Source of the DNA: a virus | Strand: one strand, 5' to 3' | Virus record (IMG/VR): IMGVR_UViG_3300020215_000095 | Location: 1-39,101 of that record | DNA: 39,101 nucleotides | Part shown: piece after piece, positions 1 through 5,481 of the stretch | Position numbering within the stretch: the stretch's first letter is position 1 | How the letters are laid out: each line of letters opens with the position of its first letter | Translations under genes and position numbers: made by a program | The notes under the pieces: generated by a model | The model's input: the letters and a program-made list of their open reading frames with translations, nothing else | The model's database searches: none | What the model was told of the DNA's origin: nothing

Positions 1-63
1 AAACGGGCGGGGAAGCAGAAGCGGTCGATGCGGGCTGAGCTCGACGTGATGCTAGGGGTATGA
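1..63 (+). CDS. C-terminal end of a truncated gene
   Basis: An open frame enters from the left edge and ends at TGA 61-63. The 20 visible residues are basic (three Lys, four Arg) and end in MLGV. The stop overlaps the ATG of the next gene by 4 nt (ATGA), so the two are probably translationally coupled. Nothing about function can be said from this fragment. Confidence 0.6.
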   Translation, partial: KRAGKQKRSMRAELDVMLGV

Positions 64-620
64 AGAAGATCAAGACTATCTTCGAGCGCGACTGGGCCGG
101 TGACGGCCATATCACTCAGGAATACGCGGAGGGCGTAACGCCTGAGCTTCTTATGTTCGCTAAGGCCACTGAGAAGATCGACGGCACCAACGTCCGTCTC
201 ACGGTCCGCGCAGGCACCCTGGTCCGATTAGAGAAGCGCCGGAACCCATCCAAGATCGAGAAAGCGAAAGGGATCGAAGAGCCCTGGTACGTCGATGCCG
301 ATGAGTACGCACCAAATGACAAGTTCATGTGGGAGGCCGCTCGAAACACGGACCTCTCCGATGTGCCTGATGGAGAGTGGAGCGGTGAGGCCGTCGGTCC
401 TTCAATCCAAGGCAACCCGCTCAACCTCGATAGCCACCGGGTCGTGCTCTTCTCGTTAGGCCATGTACCCACCTTCGACGACGTGCCCACCTCTTACGAG
501 GAACTCCGTGAATGGCTTCCCGCCCAGGACAGCAAGTATGGCAACGGGAAGATCGAGGGCATCGTCTGGCACGCTGAGGATGGATCGATGTTCAAGATCA
601 AGACCAAGGACTTCCGGTGA
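60..620 (+). CDS. RNA ligase-like nucleotidyltransferase
   Basis: The 186-residue product has the signature of the covalent nucleotidyltransferase superfamily (RNA/DNA ligases). Motif I is K39-I-D-G-T with Lys39 as the expected AMP-accepting residue, a motif III/IIIa-like segment lies at 109-120 (GEAVGPSIQGNP), motif IV is EGIVW at 166-170 and motif V is FKIKTKDF at 178-185. Such proteins seal RNA nicks, for example in phage repair of host-cleaved tRNA. The protein is a core domain only, with no C-terminal specificity domain, and is shorter than T4 Rnl1 or Rnl2. It overlaps both neighbours by 1-4 nt, implying one operon. RNA rather than DNA as substrate is inferred from the small Rnl2/DRB-like layout. 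Confidence 0.8.
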   Translation: MKKIKTIFERDWAGDGHITQEYAEGVTPELLMFAKATEKIDGTNVRLTVRAGTLVRLEKRRNPSKIEKAKGIEEPWYVDADEYAPNDKFMWEAARNTDLSDVPDGEWSGEAVGPSIQGNPLNLDSHRVVLFSLGHVPTFDDVPTSYEELREWLPAQDSKYGNGKIEGIVWHAEDGSMFKIKTKDFR

Positions 621-904
621 TGAACCCTTACGCGGAAGAGCCAGGCCCGAAGATCCAATCAGCCACCGACCTATTCGGGCGGCTCGTACCACAGGCCCCC
701 CGCTCTGACGGCCAGAAGCGCAACGACCTCCTCAAAGCCTTCTCGAAGAAGCTCAACCGGCCGATCGGCTACGTGGCCATGCGCTGCACGGGCCTTAGCC
801 TCGCCGACCTCTACTACATCCAAAGCGTGGCCGATAAGTACGAGCTTGAAGGGAAGGGCGCGTGGGGTAGGGCTTTTAATGGGATGCTCAAGCCCCGCGA
901 ATAG
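620..904 (+). CDS. Hypothetical protein
   Basis: This 94-residue protein starts at ATG 620, which shares a base with the stop of the ligase-like gene (TGATG), so it is probably co-translated with it. GTG 617 is an alternative start. The sequence is mostly polar and helical with a basic middle part (about residues 30-50) and no cysteines, membrane segment or recognisable motif. The context suggests an RNA or DNA metabolism accessory protein, but no function can be assigned. Confidence 0.65.
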   Translation: MNPYAEEPGPKIQSATDLFGRLVPQAPRSDGQKRNDLLKAFSKKLNRPIGYVAMRCTGLSLADLYYIQSVADKYELEGKGAWGRAFNGMLKPRE

Positions 905-1217
905 TTGTCCACAGTTTGGGATTACGCGCGCGCCGCTTAAAGTGAAACCAAGTCCCACCAGCAGGGATATAAGGATTGCTGGCGACCGACTGATAACCTG
1001 ACCCCTATACGGAAAGAAAGCATCTCTCTCAGGTCCCTGGGGACACGGAGGAGGACAAGCCAAGCTAGTCATAATGCTTTCCGGCAGGGTGATGGGAGGA
1101 AGGAGGGAGGTATTCTAAAACGCGGGCGGGGGGATATATACTTCGCACAATATTAGTTGTGCGAACCTTAGTGGGGACAACGGCAAGCGAACAAAACGGC
1201 CGTGCTTAAATGTGGGT
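905..1217 (+). promoter_or_regulatory. Intergenic control region with a 9-bp inverted repeat
   Basis: About 310 nt without a gene. It begins with TTGTCCACA at 905-913, a near-match to the DnaA box. A short GTCCC/GGGAC hairpin lies near 1030-1045 and a G/A-rich tract runs from 1090 to 1133. A -10-like TATACT (1137-1142) abuts a perfect inverted repeat, TTCGCACAA (1142-1150) and TTGTGCGAA (1157-1165), with a 6-nt spacer. This arrangement looks like an operator over a promoter. A second -10-like box, TTAAAT (1206-1211) preceded by TG, ends 6 nt before ATG 1218. Confidence 0.5.
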
Positions 1218-1457
1218 ATGAAGCGCTTCAAGAAGGTGACTACGCCGACGCGCTATGGCTGGAGCGATTGGATCTTCCCCACCGACAAGTACCTCATGAA
1301 GTGCTGCGACTGCGGCCTCGTGCATCAGCTGGAGTTCCGCACCTTCGCCGAGACCCGCCAGAAGCGCGGGGCCTTTGAAGTCGTGCGCCTGCCGTGGCCG
1401 ATCCGCGTCATGTTCCGCGCTCGCCGCGTCAAATCCTATGACAAAGCGCAAGGGTAA
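1218..1457 (+). CDS. Small cysteine-pair protein
   Basis: A 79-residue basic protein with a CCDCGLVH cluster near residues 29-36, probably one half of a metal site. The sequence continues with an EFR segment of a kind I recall from small phage proteins of unknown role. No Shine-Dalgarno sequence precedes ATG 1218. Instead a TG-extended -10-like box, TTAAAT 1206-1211, ends 6 nt upstream, predicting a leaderless mRNA. GTG 1212 is in frame but would lie inside that spacer. The 3' end overlaps the NinG-like gene by 20 nt, so the two are probably expressed together. Confidence 0.7.
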   Translation: MKRFKKVTTPTRYGWSDWIFPTDKYLMKCCDCGLVHQLEFRTFAETRQKRGAFEVVRLPWPIRVMFRARRVKSYDKAQG

Positions 1458-1875
1458 GAAACCCGCGGCCGTCCTCTGGGAACTCTGCAAGACCCTCACC
1501 CGCGAGCGGTACGGCAACACCTGCTACACCTGCCGCAAAGGGCCTCTGACGGGCTCCAACTGGCACACGGGCCATTTCATCACGAAAAGCATCTGCTCGA
1601 CGGAACTCGCCTACGACCTCAAGAACCTCCGGCCGCAGTGCTACCACTGCAACATCAACCTGTCGGGGAACTGGCCGGCGTTTGAAGCCCGCCTCTTGGC
1701 CGAAGAAGGCCAGGCGTACGTCAACGACCTGAAGGACCGCAACCGCGCGACCAAGGGCCAGAAGTTCGGCACGCCCTGGCTCATCAAGAAGGCTGAGGAG
1801 TATCGCGCTCTCCTAGAAGCAGCGCCGGCAGCTTCGCAAAGTTCTTCGCCAAAGCATACGCCTGCTTCCGGGTGA
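1438..1875 (+). CDS. ninG: NinG/Rap-like recombination protein
   Basis: From ATG 1438 the product has 145 residues and the hallmark of the lambda NinG (Rap) family. A Cys pair C29/C32 is followed by WHTGHF at 42-47 and a second pair in RPQCYHCN at 65-72, making an HNH-like zinc fold. Lambda NinG is a structure-specific endonuclease that nicks branched recombination intermediates. A longer in-frame upstream extension is low in plausibility (Ser/Ala/Cys-rich, out of phase with the overlapping gene), so ATG 1438 is preferred. The last 92 nt overlap a convergent leftward gene. The Ser/Ala-rich C-terminal tail may be a readthrough into that gene's antisense strand. Confidence 0.85.
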   Translation: MTKRKGKKPAAVLWELCKTLTRERYGNTCYTCRKGPLTGSNWHTGHFITKSICSTELAYDLKNLRPQCYHCNINLSGNWPAFEARLLAEEGQAYVNDLKDRNRATKGQKFGTPWLIKKAEEYRALLEAAPAASQSSSPKHTPASG

Positions 1876-2014
1876 GCCGGTCGAACCCCGTCCCGATGTG
1901 CCGGCGGTCATCGTAGTAGAAGTACGTCAGCACGAAGCCGGTGGCGTCGCGCACCGCAAACGACGCGCCCTCGGTCTCGGTCACGTACCACGGGGGAGGG
2001 AAGCGGTCGGGCAT
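1784..2014 (-). CDS. Small conserved alphaproteobacterial protein
   Basis: A leftward 76-residue protein starting at the CAT at 2012-2014. It reads MPDRFPPPW, then ETEGASFAVRDATG, then a Tyr/Phe-rich strand, and ends with a helix containing LTRKQAYALAKNFAKLP. I recognise this pattern from a very common short protein of Rhizobiales and related alphaproteobacteria, function unknown. The reading frame stays open further upstream, but the family begins at MPDRF. It overlaps the NinG-like gene tail by 92 nt on the opposite strand. It is a strong hint for an alphaproteobacterial host. Confidence 0.8.
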   Translation of the reverse strand: MPDRFPPPWYVTETEGASFAVRDATGFVLTYFYYDDRRHIGTGFDRLTRKQAYALAKNFAKLPALLLGERDTPQPS

Positions 2015-2023
2015 GGTACAGTG
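2014..2023 (+). promoter_or_regulatory. TGGTANNNT-type extended -10 (TGGTACAGTG)
   Basis: One copy of the recurrent TGG-TA-N3-T motif found upstream of many small genes here. It overlaps the start codon of the leftward gene 1784-2014, so it may be fortuitous, or may drive the rightward gene at 2120. Confidence 0.25.
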
Positions 2024-2103
2024 AGGCTCTAACAGCACCCGCACTGTCCAAGGGCAGGGCGGGTTTCGCTGTACACATAGCGCCCGTTCCCGAAATGTTC
2101 CAG

Positions 2104-2119
2104 TGGTAGGATGGGCGGC
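2104..2119 (+). promoter_or_regulatory. Extended -10 promoter, predicted leaderless start
   Basis: TGG followed by TAGGAT (2107-2112) matches the recurrent extended -10. The distance to ATG 2120 is 7 nt, so transcription should begin at or next to the A of the start codon. No -35 box or Shine-Dalgarno sequence is evident. Confidence 0.5.
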
Positions 2120-2305
2120 ATGACCAACCGAGACATCGTGCGCTGGGCAATCGAGTTCGAGGAAACGGAGGGTCGAGAAATCGGCGTGCTCGTCGCCTAC
2201 ACGAAGCAAGGCGAGCGTCTCACGTTTGAACACCGCGTTTGGGTCAATGGCGAGTTCCACGATGTAGCCACCGACATCATTGCAGAGGACCCGAAAGCCA
2301 CCTGA
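2120..2305 (+). CDS. Hypothetical acidic small protein
   Basis: A 61-residue protein starting MTNRDIVRW. It is acidic with alternating strands and has no cysteines or membrane segment. ATG 2111 is in frame but lies inside the predicted -10 element TAGGAT, so ATG 2120 is chosen, giving a leaderless message. It sits alone between a leftward gene and a structured intergenic region. I do not recognise a family. Confidence 0.6.
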   Translation: MTNRDIVRWAIEFEETEGREIGVLVAYTKQGERLTFEHRVWVNGEFHDVATDIIAEDPKAT

Positions 2306-2319
2306 CCCCACCCCACGCA

Positions 2320-2330
2320 TGGTAGGATGG
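2320..2330 (+). promoter_or_regulatory. Extended -10 promoter TGGTAGGATGG
   Basis: Identical over nine bases to the promoter-like element at 2104 (TGGTAGGAT). A transcript starting about 7 nt downstream would cover the structured segment 2340-2520. Confidence 0.45.
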
Positions 2331-2337
2331 CGGGAGG

Positions 2338-2520
2338 TGGAGGGTTGCTCTCCGCCCAAGGCTGACAGCCGCGTGGCGATACAAGATACGCGCGGCCTAC
2401 TTGGGCGGAGCTAACAGCCCTTCACGCAGGAGAGTAGATGGGGGCGCATAGCTCGTGGGAGCGGCTCTAGGCGTCCAGGACTAGAGACGGACGGGTTCGA
2501 CACCCGCAGTGCCCCGCCAT
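2338..2520 (+). ncRNA. Candidate structured RNA with tRNA-like 3' end
   Basis: The 5' part has a perfect 11-bp stem, CTCCGCCCAAG (2350-2360) with CTTGGGCGGAG (2400-2410), enclosing a smaller GC hairpin. The 3' part (2441-2519) resembles a tRNA: GGGGCGC (2441-2447) pairs with GTGCCCC (2509-2515, one G-U), and a T-arm has loop TTCGACA (2496-2502) closed by CGGG/CCCG. Discriminator G and an encoded CCA (2517-2519) follow. The expected anticodon arm is abnormal: CTCTAG (2465-2470) pairs with CTAGAG (2481-2486) around a 10-nt loop. A short frame of 10 codons with AGGAG upstream (ATG 2438) lies inside. It could be a divergent tRNA, a tmRNA-like RNA or a tRNA mimic. Confidence 0.4.
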
Positions 2521-2528
2521 CCGCCCTT

Positions 2529-2771
2529 CTACCCAAGCTCCCGATACACCGCCGTAACGAGCTCCACAGGGTCGGCATCGAGCGCCTTCACGTACTGATA
2601 GAGCTCAATCGCATCGAGCCGGCGCTCCCGGTTCTCCACCTTCGACACAAACTGCTGGGGCTTCCCCAGCCGCGCGGCCACTTCAGATTGCAGGAGGCCC
2701 CGCGCTTTTCGGAGTTCAATCAGACGCTCCACCAGGGACGCATAGGCGTCTGTGAACACCGAACCAGGCAT
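2529..2771 (-). CDS. XRE/Cro-CI family repressor
   Basis: This 80-residue protein is almost entirely a lambda-repressor-like helix-turn-helix domain. The recognition region reads LLQSEVAARLGKPQQFVSKVENRERRLD at about residues 26-53, the classical XRE pattern in which QQFVSKVE contacts the operator. No C-terminal peptidase or dimerisation domain is present, so it is unlikely to be cleaved by RecA. It faces the PEP-CTERM gene across a 90-nt region with GGGGT/ACCCC repeats. Beside integrase and excisionase it is the best candidate for the lysogeny repressor or an autoregulator. No Shine-Dalgarno sequence is clear before ATG, so a leaderless message as for lambda cI is possible. Confidence 0.9.
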   Translation of the reverse strand: MPGSVFTDAYASLVERLIELRKARGLLQSEVAARLGKPQQFVSKVENRERRLDAIELYQYVKALDADPVELVTAVYRELG

Positions 2772-2785
2772 GTACGCTGGCTACA

Positions 2786-2835
2786 CGCCTTAGAGGCGAA
2801 CCCTCTTTCGGGGTACCCCAATATGGGGTTACGAT
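2786..2835 (+). promoter_or_regulatory. Operator/promoter region between repressor and PEP-CTERM gene
   Basis: CGCCT (2786-2790) and AGGCG (2794-2798) form one small dyad. GGGGT (2810-2814), ACCCC (2815-2819) and GGGGT (2825-2829) give three half-sites of one motif, making the palindromes GGGGTACCCC and ACCCC-AATAT-GGGGT. The last half-site abuts a -10-like TACGAT (2830-2835). Binding here by the adjacent XRE protein would control the rightward gene. Confidence 0.5.
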
Positions 2836-2861
2836 GGTTTCCGAACCTTTGAGGGGGCACC

Positions 2862-3494
2862 ATGTTCAAGACGCTTCTCCTGGCGGCCGTCGCCAGCATC
2901 GCCACGAGCGCCCAGGCCGCAAACGTCATCGACCAGAACCAGCCCGACGGGAACGCCGGGCTTGCGGGCTTTAGCAACCTGAGCCACCCGCTTCAGTCTT
3001 TCCAGACGAACGCGGGCAATGTCTCCGGCGGCGGGTTCAGGGTGCACGGCGTCAGCGGCACCGACCCGCTTGAGCTTCAGATCGCGCTCTGGGACGCGCT
3101 CCCGAACGCCGTCGGAGCCAACCAGCTTGCGAGCGGCACGGTCGAAGTCGATCCGGTCGTCGAGCAGTGGGCCGACGTGTTCTGGACGCCGGTCACCGTC
3201 GCTACCATGACCACCTACTACCTCACTGTCGACATCGCCGGAGGCACCGTCGGGGGCGGCGTGGTGGGCGTGTTCCGGGGCAACCCGTATCCGAACGGAG
3301 AGCTCTTCCTGCGGGACGCGGGTAGCGGGGGCCAGTACCAGACCTACAGCTCTGACACGACCTTCCGCACCTACACATTCGTCGAGAACACCGGAGCGAT
3401 CCCCGAGCCCGCGACCTGGGCCTTGCTGATCGGCGGGTTCGGGCTTGCGGGAGGAATGCTCCGCCGGGTACGAAGCGTACCGGTGCGGAGTTAG
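2862..3494 (+). CDS. PEP-CTERM sorting-domain protein
   Basis: The 210-residue product starts with a Sec signal peptide (hydrophobic residues 4-15, cleavage after AQA near residue 19). A beta-rich Gly/Val/Thr ectodomain follows (about 20-175). It ends with a PEP-CTERM signal: PEPATW from 181, a hydrophobic glycine-rich helix, then RR. Proteins of this class are exported and processed at the C-terminus by exosortase/archaeosortase systems encoded by the host. The PEPATWA...GFG form is typical of sphingomonads. The gene has no obvious phage role, and its stop overlaps tRNA-Gly by 10 nt. It is either a lysogenic-conversion gene or host DNA picked up next to the integration site. Confidence 0.9.
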   Translation: MFKTLLLAAVASIATSAQAANVIDQNQPDGNAGLAGFSNLSHPLQSFQTNAGNVSGGGFRVHGVSGTDPLELQIALWDALPNAVGANQLASGTVEVDPVVEQWADVFWTPVTVATMTTYYLTVDIAGGTVGGGVVGVFRGNPYPNGELFLRDAGSGGQYQTYSSDTTFRTYTFVENTGAIPEPATWALLIGGFGLAGGMLRRVRSVPVRS

Positions 3495-3560
3495 CTCAGC
3501 TGGTAGAGCATCTGGTTCCCATCCAGAAGGTCGCGCGTTCGAGTCGCGTACTCCGCTCCA
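3485..3560 (+). tRNA. tRNA-Gly (anticodon CCC)
   Basis: A complete cloverleaf: acceptor GCGGAGT pairs with ACTCCGC, the D arm begins AGCTCAGCTGG, and anticodon stem TCTGG/CCAGA encloses loop TTCCCAT (anticodon CCC). The T arm contains GTTCGAGTC, and the discriminator T is followed by an encoded CCA at 3558-3560. Its 5' end overlaps the PEP-CTERM gene. With a tyrosine integrase 220 nt downstream, its 3' half is the likely attachment core. Confidence 0.96.
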
Positions 3561-3572
3561 AATCTCTTCCTT

Positions 3573-3591
3573 GAGCCAGAAACGAGCCAGA
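3573..3591 (+). repeat. Direct repeat pair GAGCCAGA (putative integrase arm sites, left)
   Basis: Two copies of GAGCCAGA at 3573-3580 and 3584-3591, 11 bp apart (one helical turn), lie just downstream of the tRNA. The same pair with the same spacing recurs at 3761-3779. Confidence 0.55.
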
Positions 3592-3760
3592 ACGGGCTAA
3601 GTGGTTGAAACTGCAGGGTGGGCGCTCAGCTTCCCAAGCTAAAAATCGTTCTTCTCATAGCTCCTCATACGTTCTCCAAAGCATTGAGCGTATTGCGCTT
3701 TCCGCGATTTCCCCTAGCCATGCCGTATCATGTCTTCTGGCACCTGCACCTTGCATGTGT
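3592..3760. other. Non-coding attachment-region spacer
   Basis: Between the two repeat pairs lies about 170 nt that is more AT-rich than its surroundings. Open frames through it have no coding character. It is the expected place for host-factor (IHF-like) bending sites, but I see no specific motif. Confidence 0.3.
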
Positions 3761-3779
3761 GAGCCAGATTGGAGCCAGA
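3761..3779 (+). repeat. Direct repeat pair GAGCCAGA (putative integrase arm sites, right)
   Basis: Copies at 3761-3768 and 3772-3779 keep the 11-bp spacing of the left pair, 188 bp away. The second copy overlaps the integrase ribosome-binding site (GGAG 3771-3774), so protein binding here could also repress integrase expression. Confidence 0.55.
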
Positions 3780-3780
3780 T

Positions 3781-4857
3781 ATGCGGCTAACGGAAATCAG
3801 CATCCGGGCTCTCAAGGGCTCGGAAAAGTACCCCACCCACTTCTGCGACAGCACGCCGGGGTTCGGGGTGCGCTGTGGCTTGAAGAAGAAGACGTACGTG
3901 GTCGTGCGCGGCCGAAACCGCGAGCGCATCACGATCGGGACCGTCGGGCAGATCAGCCTCTCTGACGCGCGGAACGAAGCGAAGCGCCTCCTCCTCAACG
4001 AACCGGGGGAGAAGACTGCCACCGTTTCCTTCGACGAAGCCCGTACGCGCTTCCTAGAGGCTCTCGAAGCCTCGAAAAGCCCGAGATACCACTACCAGGT
4101 CAAACGGGCCTTAGAGCGGCATTTTAAGCCTCTGGAGGGCCGTCCTGTGGCTGACCTCAACCATGAGGACATCGAGCGGTGCCTCGCCAAGCTCAGCGAC
4201 CGTCCCTCCGAACAGCTCCACGCCTACCGCTACGCGCGGGCACTCTTCAACTGGGCGGCCAAAGCACCCCGCAAGTGGGTGAAGGTCTCCCCGATGTACG
4301 GGTACGATCCCCCGTCCCAGGATCGGAAGGGCTCGCGCGTCCTCAAGGATGAGGAGATCGTCCGCATCTGGTACGCGTCGCCCCCGATCTTCCGCCTCAT
4401 GATCCTGTGGGGCACGAGGAACACCGAGACGTGCGTTCTTGAGCGGGAGTGGATTGTGGACTCGGTTCTAACCATACCGGGTCGCTACACGAAAAATGGG
4501 CGGGACCACGCGATACCTGTGTGTCCCCTGGCAGAGACCATCCTTGCCGGACCATCCAACCAGTACGTCTTCCCCGGCAGGTGGGGCGGGCACATCCACC
4601 CCGGTGCTCTCGGAAAACTGAAGCGCGAGGTGTTACAAAAGAGTGCCACCAACCGCTGGCAGCTCCGCGACCTCCGCCGGACGTTCAGGAGCCTCGCCGC
4701 GCGGGTCGGGGTTCCGCGAGAGATCGCGGAAGTCCTCGTCAACCACGCCCCGCCGGTCCTCGACGAGATCTACGACCGGTACGACCGTATCCGCGAGAAA
4801 CGCGAGGCGCTTTTGAGGATCGAGCACGCTTTGGTATGGTTGCTCGCCCGGGTCTAA
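3781..4857 (+). CDS. int: Tyrosine-type site-specific integrase
   Basis: The 358-residue protein starts at ATG 3781, with GGAG 6 nt upstream (an in-frame TTG at 3769 is less likely). An N-terminal arm-binding domain (1-75, including PGFGVRCG) resembles the P4-type integrase N-terminus, and a core-binding SAM-like domain spans about 83-175. The catalytic domain shows Arg213 (GTRNTE), Lys238 (YTKNGR), R296-D-L-R299, His322 (VNHAP) and Tyr331 or Tyr334 (IYDRYD). The usual His of the HxxR box is Arg296. It catalyses attP x attB strand exchange, presumably at tRNA-Gly, and lies next to its excisionase. Confidence 0.95.
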   Translation: MRLTEISIRALKGSEKYPTHFCDSTPGFGVRCGLKKKTYVVVRGRNRERITIGTVGQISLSDARNEAKRLLLNEPGEKTATVSFDEARTRFLEALEASKSPRYHYQVKRALERHFKPLEGRPVADLNHEDIERCLAKLSDRPSEQLHAYRYARALFNWAAKAPRKWVKVSPMYGYDPPSQDRKGSRVLKDEEIVRIWYASPPIFRLMILWGTRNTETCVLEREWIVDSVLTIPGRYTKNGRDHAIPVCPLAETILAGPSNQYVFPGRWGGHIHPGALGKLKREVLQKSATNRWQLRDLRRTFRSLAARVGVPREIAEVLVNHAPPVLDEIYDRYDRIREKREALLRIEHALVWLLARV

Positions 4858-4860
4858 CCC

Positions 4861-4878
4861 GAGCTCATCGATGAGCTC
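4861..4878. repeat. Perfect 18-bp palindrome
   Basis: GAGCTCATCGATGAGCTC is its own reverse complement. It lies between the integrase stop and the ribosome-binding site of the AlpA-like gene. It could be an operator for that regulator or an RNA hairpin controlling its translation. There is no U-tract, so it is not a standard terminator. Confidence 0.6.
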
Positions 4879-4895
4879 CTTCACAGGAGCTTGCG

Positions 4896-5102
4896 ATGAA
4901 GCTGCTATCGAAGAAGGAAGTGCGCAACCGGGTCGGTATCTCTCCCGCCCACATTGCCAGGATGGAGACGCAGCCTGAATACGCCCACCTCGGGTTTCCC
5001 CGCCGTGTGCGTGTCGGGTTCCGGGTCTTCTGGCTTGAGGACGAGATTGACGACTTCATCCGGCGGCGCGTTTCCGAACGCGATGCACACACCGGCTCCT
5101 AA
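4896..5102 (+). CDS. AlpA/MerR-like excisionase
   Basis: A 68-residue winged-helix DNA-binding protein. LLSKKEVRNRVGISPAHIARM (residues 3-23) is the helix-turn-helix, then FPRRVRVGFRVFW forms the wing and DEIDDFIRRR the final helix. This is the AlpA/phage excisionase layout. Such proteins bind near attP to direct excision and often regulate integrase. AGGAGC (4885-4890) gives a good ribosome-binding site for ATG 4896. The tail after residue 60 is polar and unstructured. The gene is followed immediately by a strong terminator that closes the integration block. Confidence 0.88.
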   Translation: MKLLSKKEVRNRVGISPAHIARMETQPEYAHLGFPRRVRVGFRVFWLEDEIDDFIRRRVSERDAHTGS

Positions 5103-5114
5103 TCGGAGCCACTA

Positions 5115-5149
5115 GACCCCCGGTTACAAAGACTGGCCGGGGGTCTTTT
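5115..5149 (+). terminator. Rho-independent terminator after excisionase
   Basis: Perfect 9-bp stem GACCCCCGG (5115-5123) / CCGGGGGTC (5137-5145) with a 13-nt loop, followed by TTTT at 5146-5149. It isolates the int/alpA unit from the ATPase operon. Confidence 0.9.
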
Positions 5150-5225
5150 CCTGTCCACACGAGCCGTCCATACGGCCAGCTACACTGTATGTACCGCACC
5201 GTACGGCTATCCCACTGGTTCCGCA

Positions 5226-5364
5226 CCACTGTTCGTCGGGCTCACGCCACGACCCAATGCCCTCCAGCCGTCTACCGACCGTCTGGCCCCACGCGCGGTA
5301 TAGGACACGCGCGCGAGGGACGGGCATTGGGTCGTGGCGCTTCGCGCACACAGACGAACAGTGG
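5226..5364. repeat. Large interrupted inverted repeat with internal direct repeats
   Basis: Outer arms CCACTGTTCGTC (5226-5237) and GACGAACAGTGG (5353-5364) match over 12 bp. Inner arms at 5246-5262 and 5322-5338 match over 17 bp (GCCACGACCCAATGCCC and its complement). Asymmetric unpaired segments separate the two arm pairs. The 59-nt apex holds direct repeats CCGTCT (5268, 5279) and CACGCGCG (5290, 5306). No convincing gene lies in 5150-5481. It may be a cruciform-type replication or transfer origin, or a long structured RNA. It lies directly upstream of the relaxation/ATPase operon. Confidence 0.7.
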
Positions 5365-5397
5365 GCGGTCAGTACCCCTCTGGGGATGAACCGTTCA

Positions 5398-5410
5398 CGG
5401 TAAAATACCG
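5398..5410 (+). promoter_or_regulatory. Operon promoter with palindromic CGGTA-AAA-TACCG
   Basis: TAAAAT (5401-5406) fits the recurrent -10 pattern and sits inside a 13-bp dyad CGGTA/TACCG, so a repressor bound here would cover the -10. A start near 5413 leaves a leader of about 70 nt before ATG 5482. Confidence 0.5.
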
Positions 5411-5431
5411 ATAGACCCGTACCTTGTTTCA

Positions 5432-5481
5432 GGGCCGGCAGAAGCACCCTGCAAGGACGCGGGCTCTACTCCTCCCGGCCC
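5432..5481 (+). promoter_or_regulatory. Leader hairpin abutting the start codon
   Basis: GGGCCGG (5432-5438) pairs with CCGGCCC (5475-5481), ending one base before ATG 5482. Instead of a Shine-Dalgarno sequence the leader carries its complement-like CTCCTCC (5468-5474 region). A similar CTCCTCCCG occurs in the leader of the gene at 8721. Confidence 0.4.

Noticed and set aside
2015-2359. N-terminal extension of the leftward gene 1784-2014 to 191 codons
   Set aside because: It covers the rightward gene at 2120 and its promoter, and the recognised family starts at MPDRF.
3605-3965. Two open frames across the attachment region and integrase start
   Set aside because: They overlap the repeat pairs and the integrase N-terminus out of phase and show no coding pattern.
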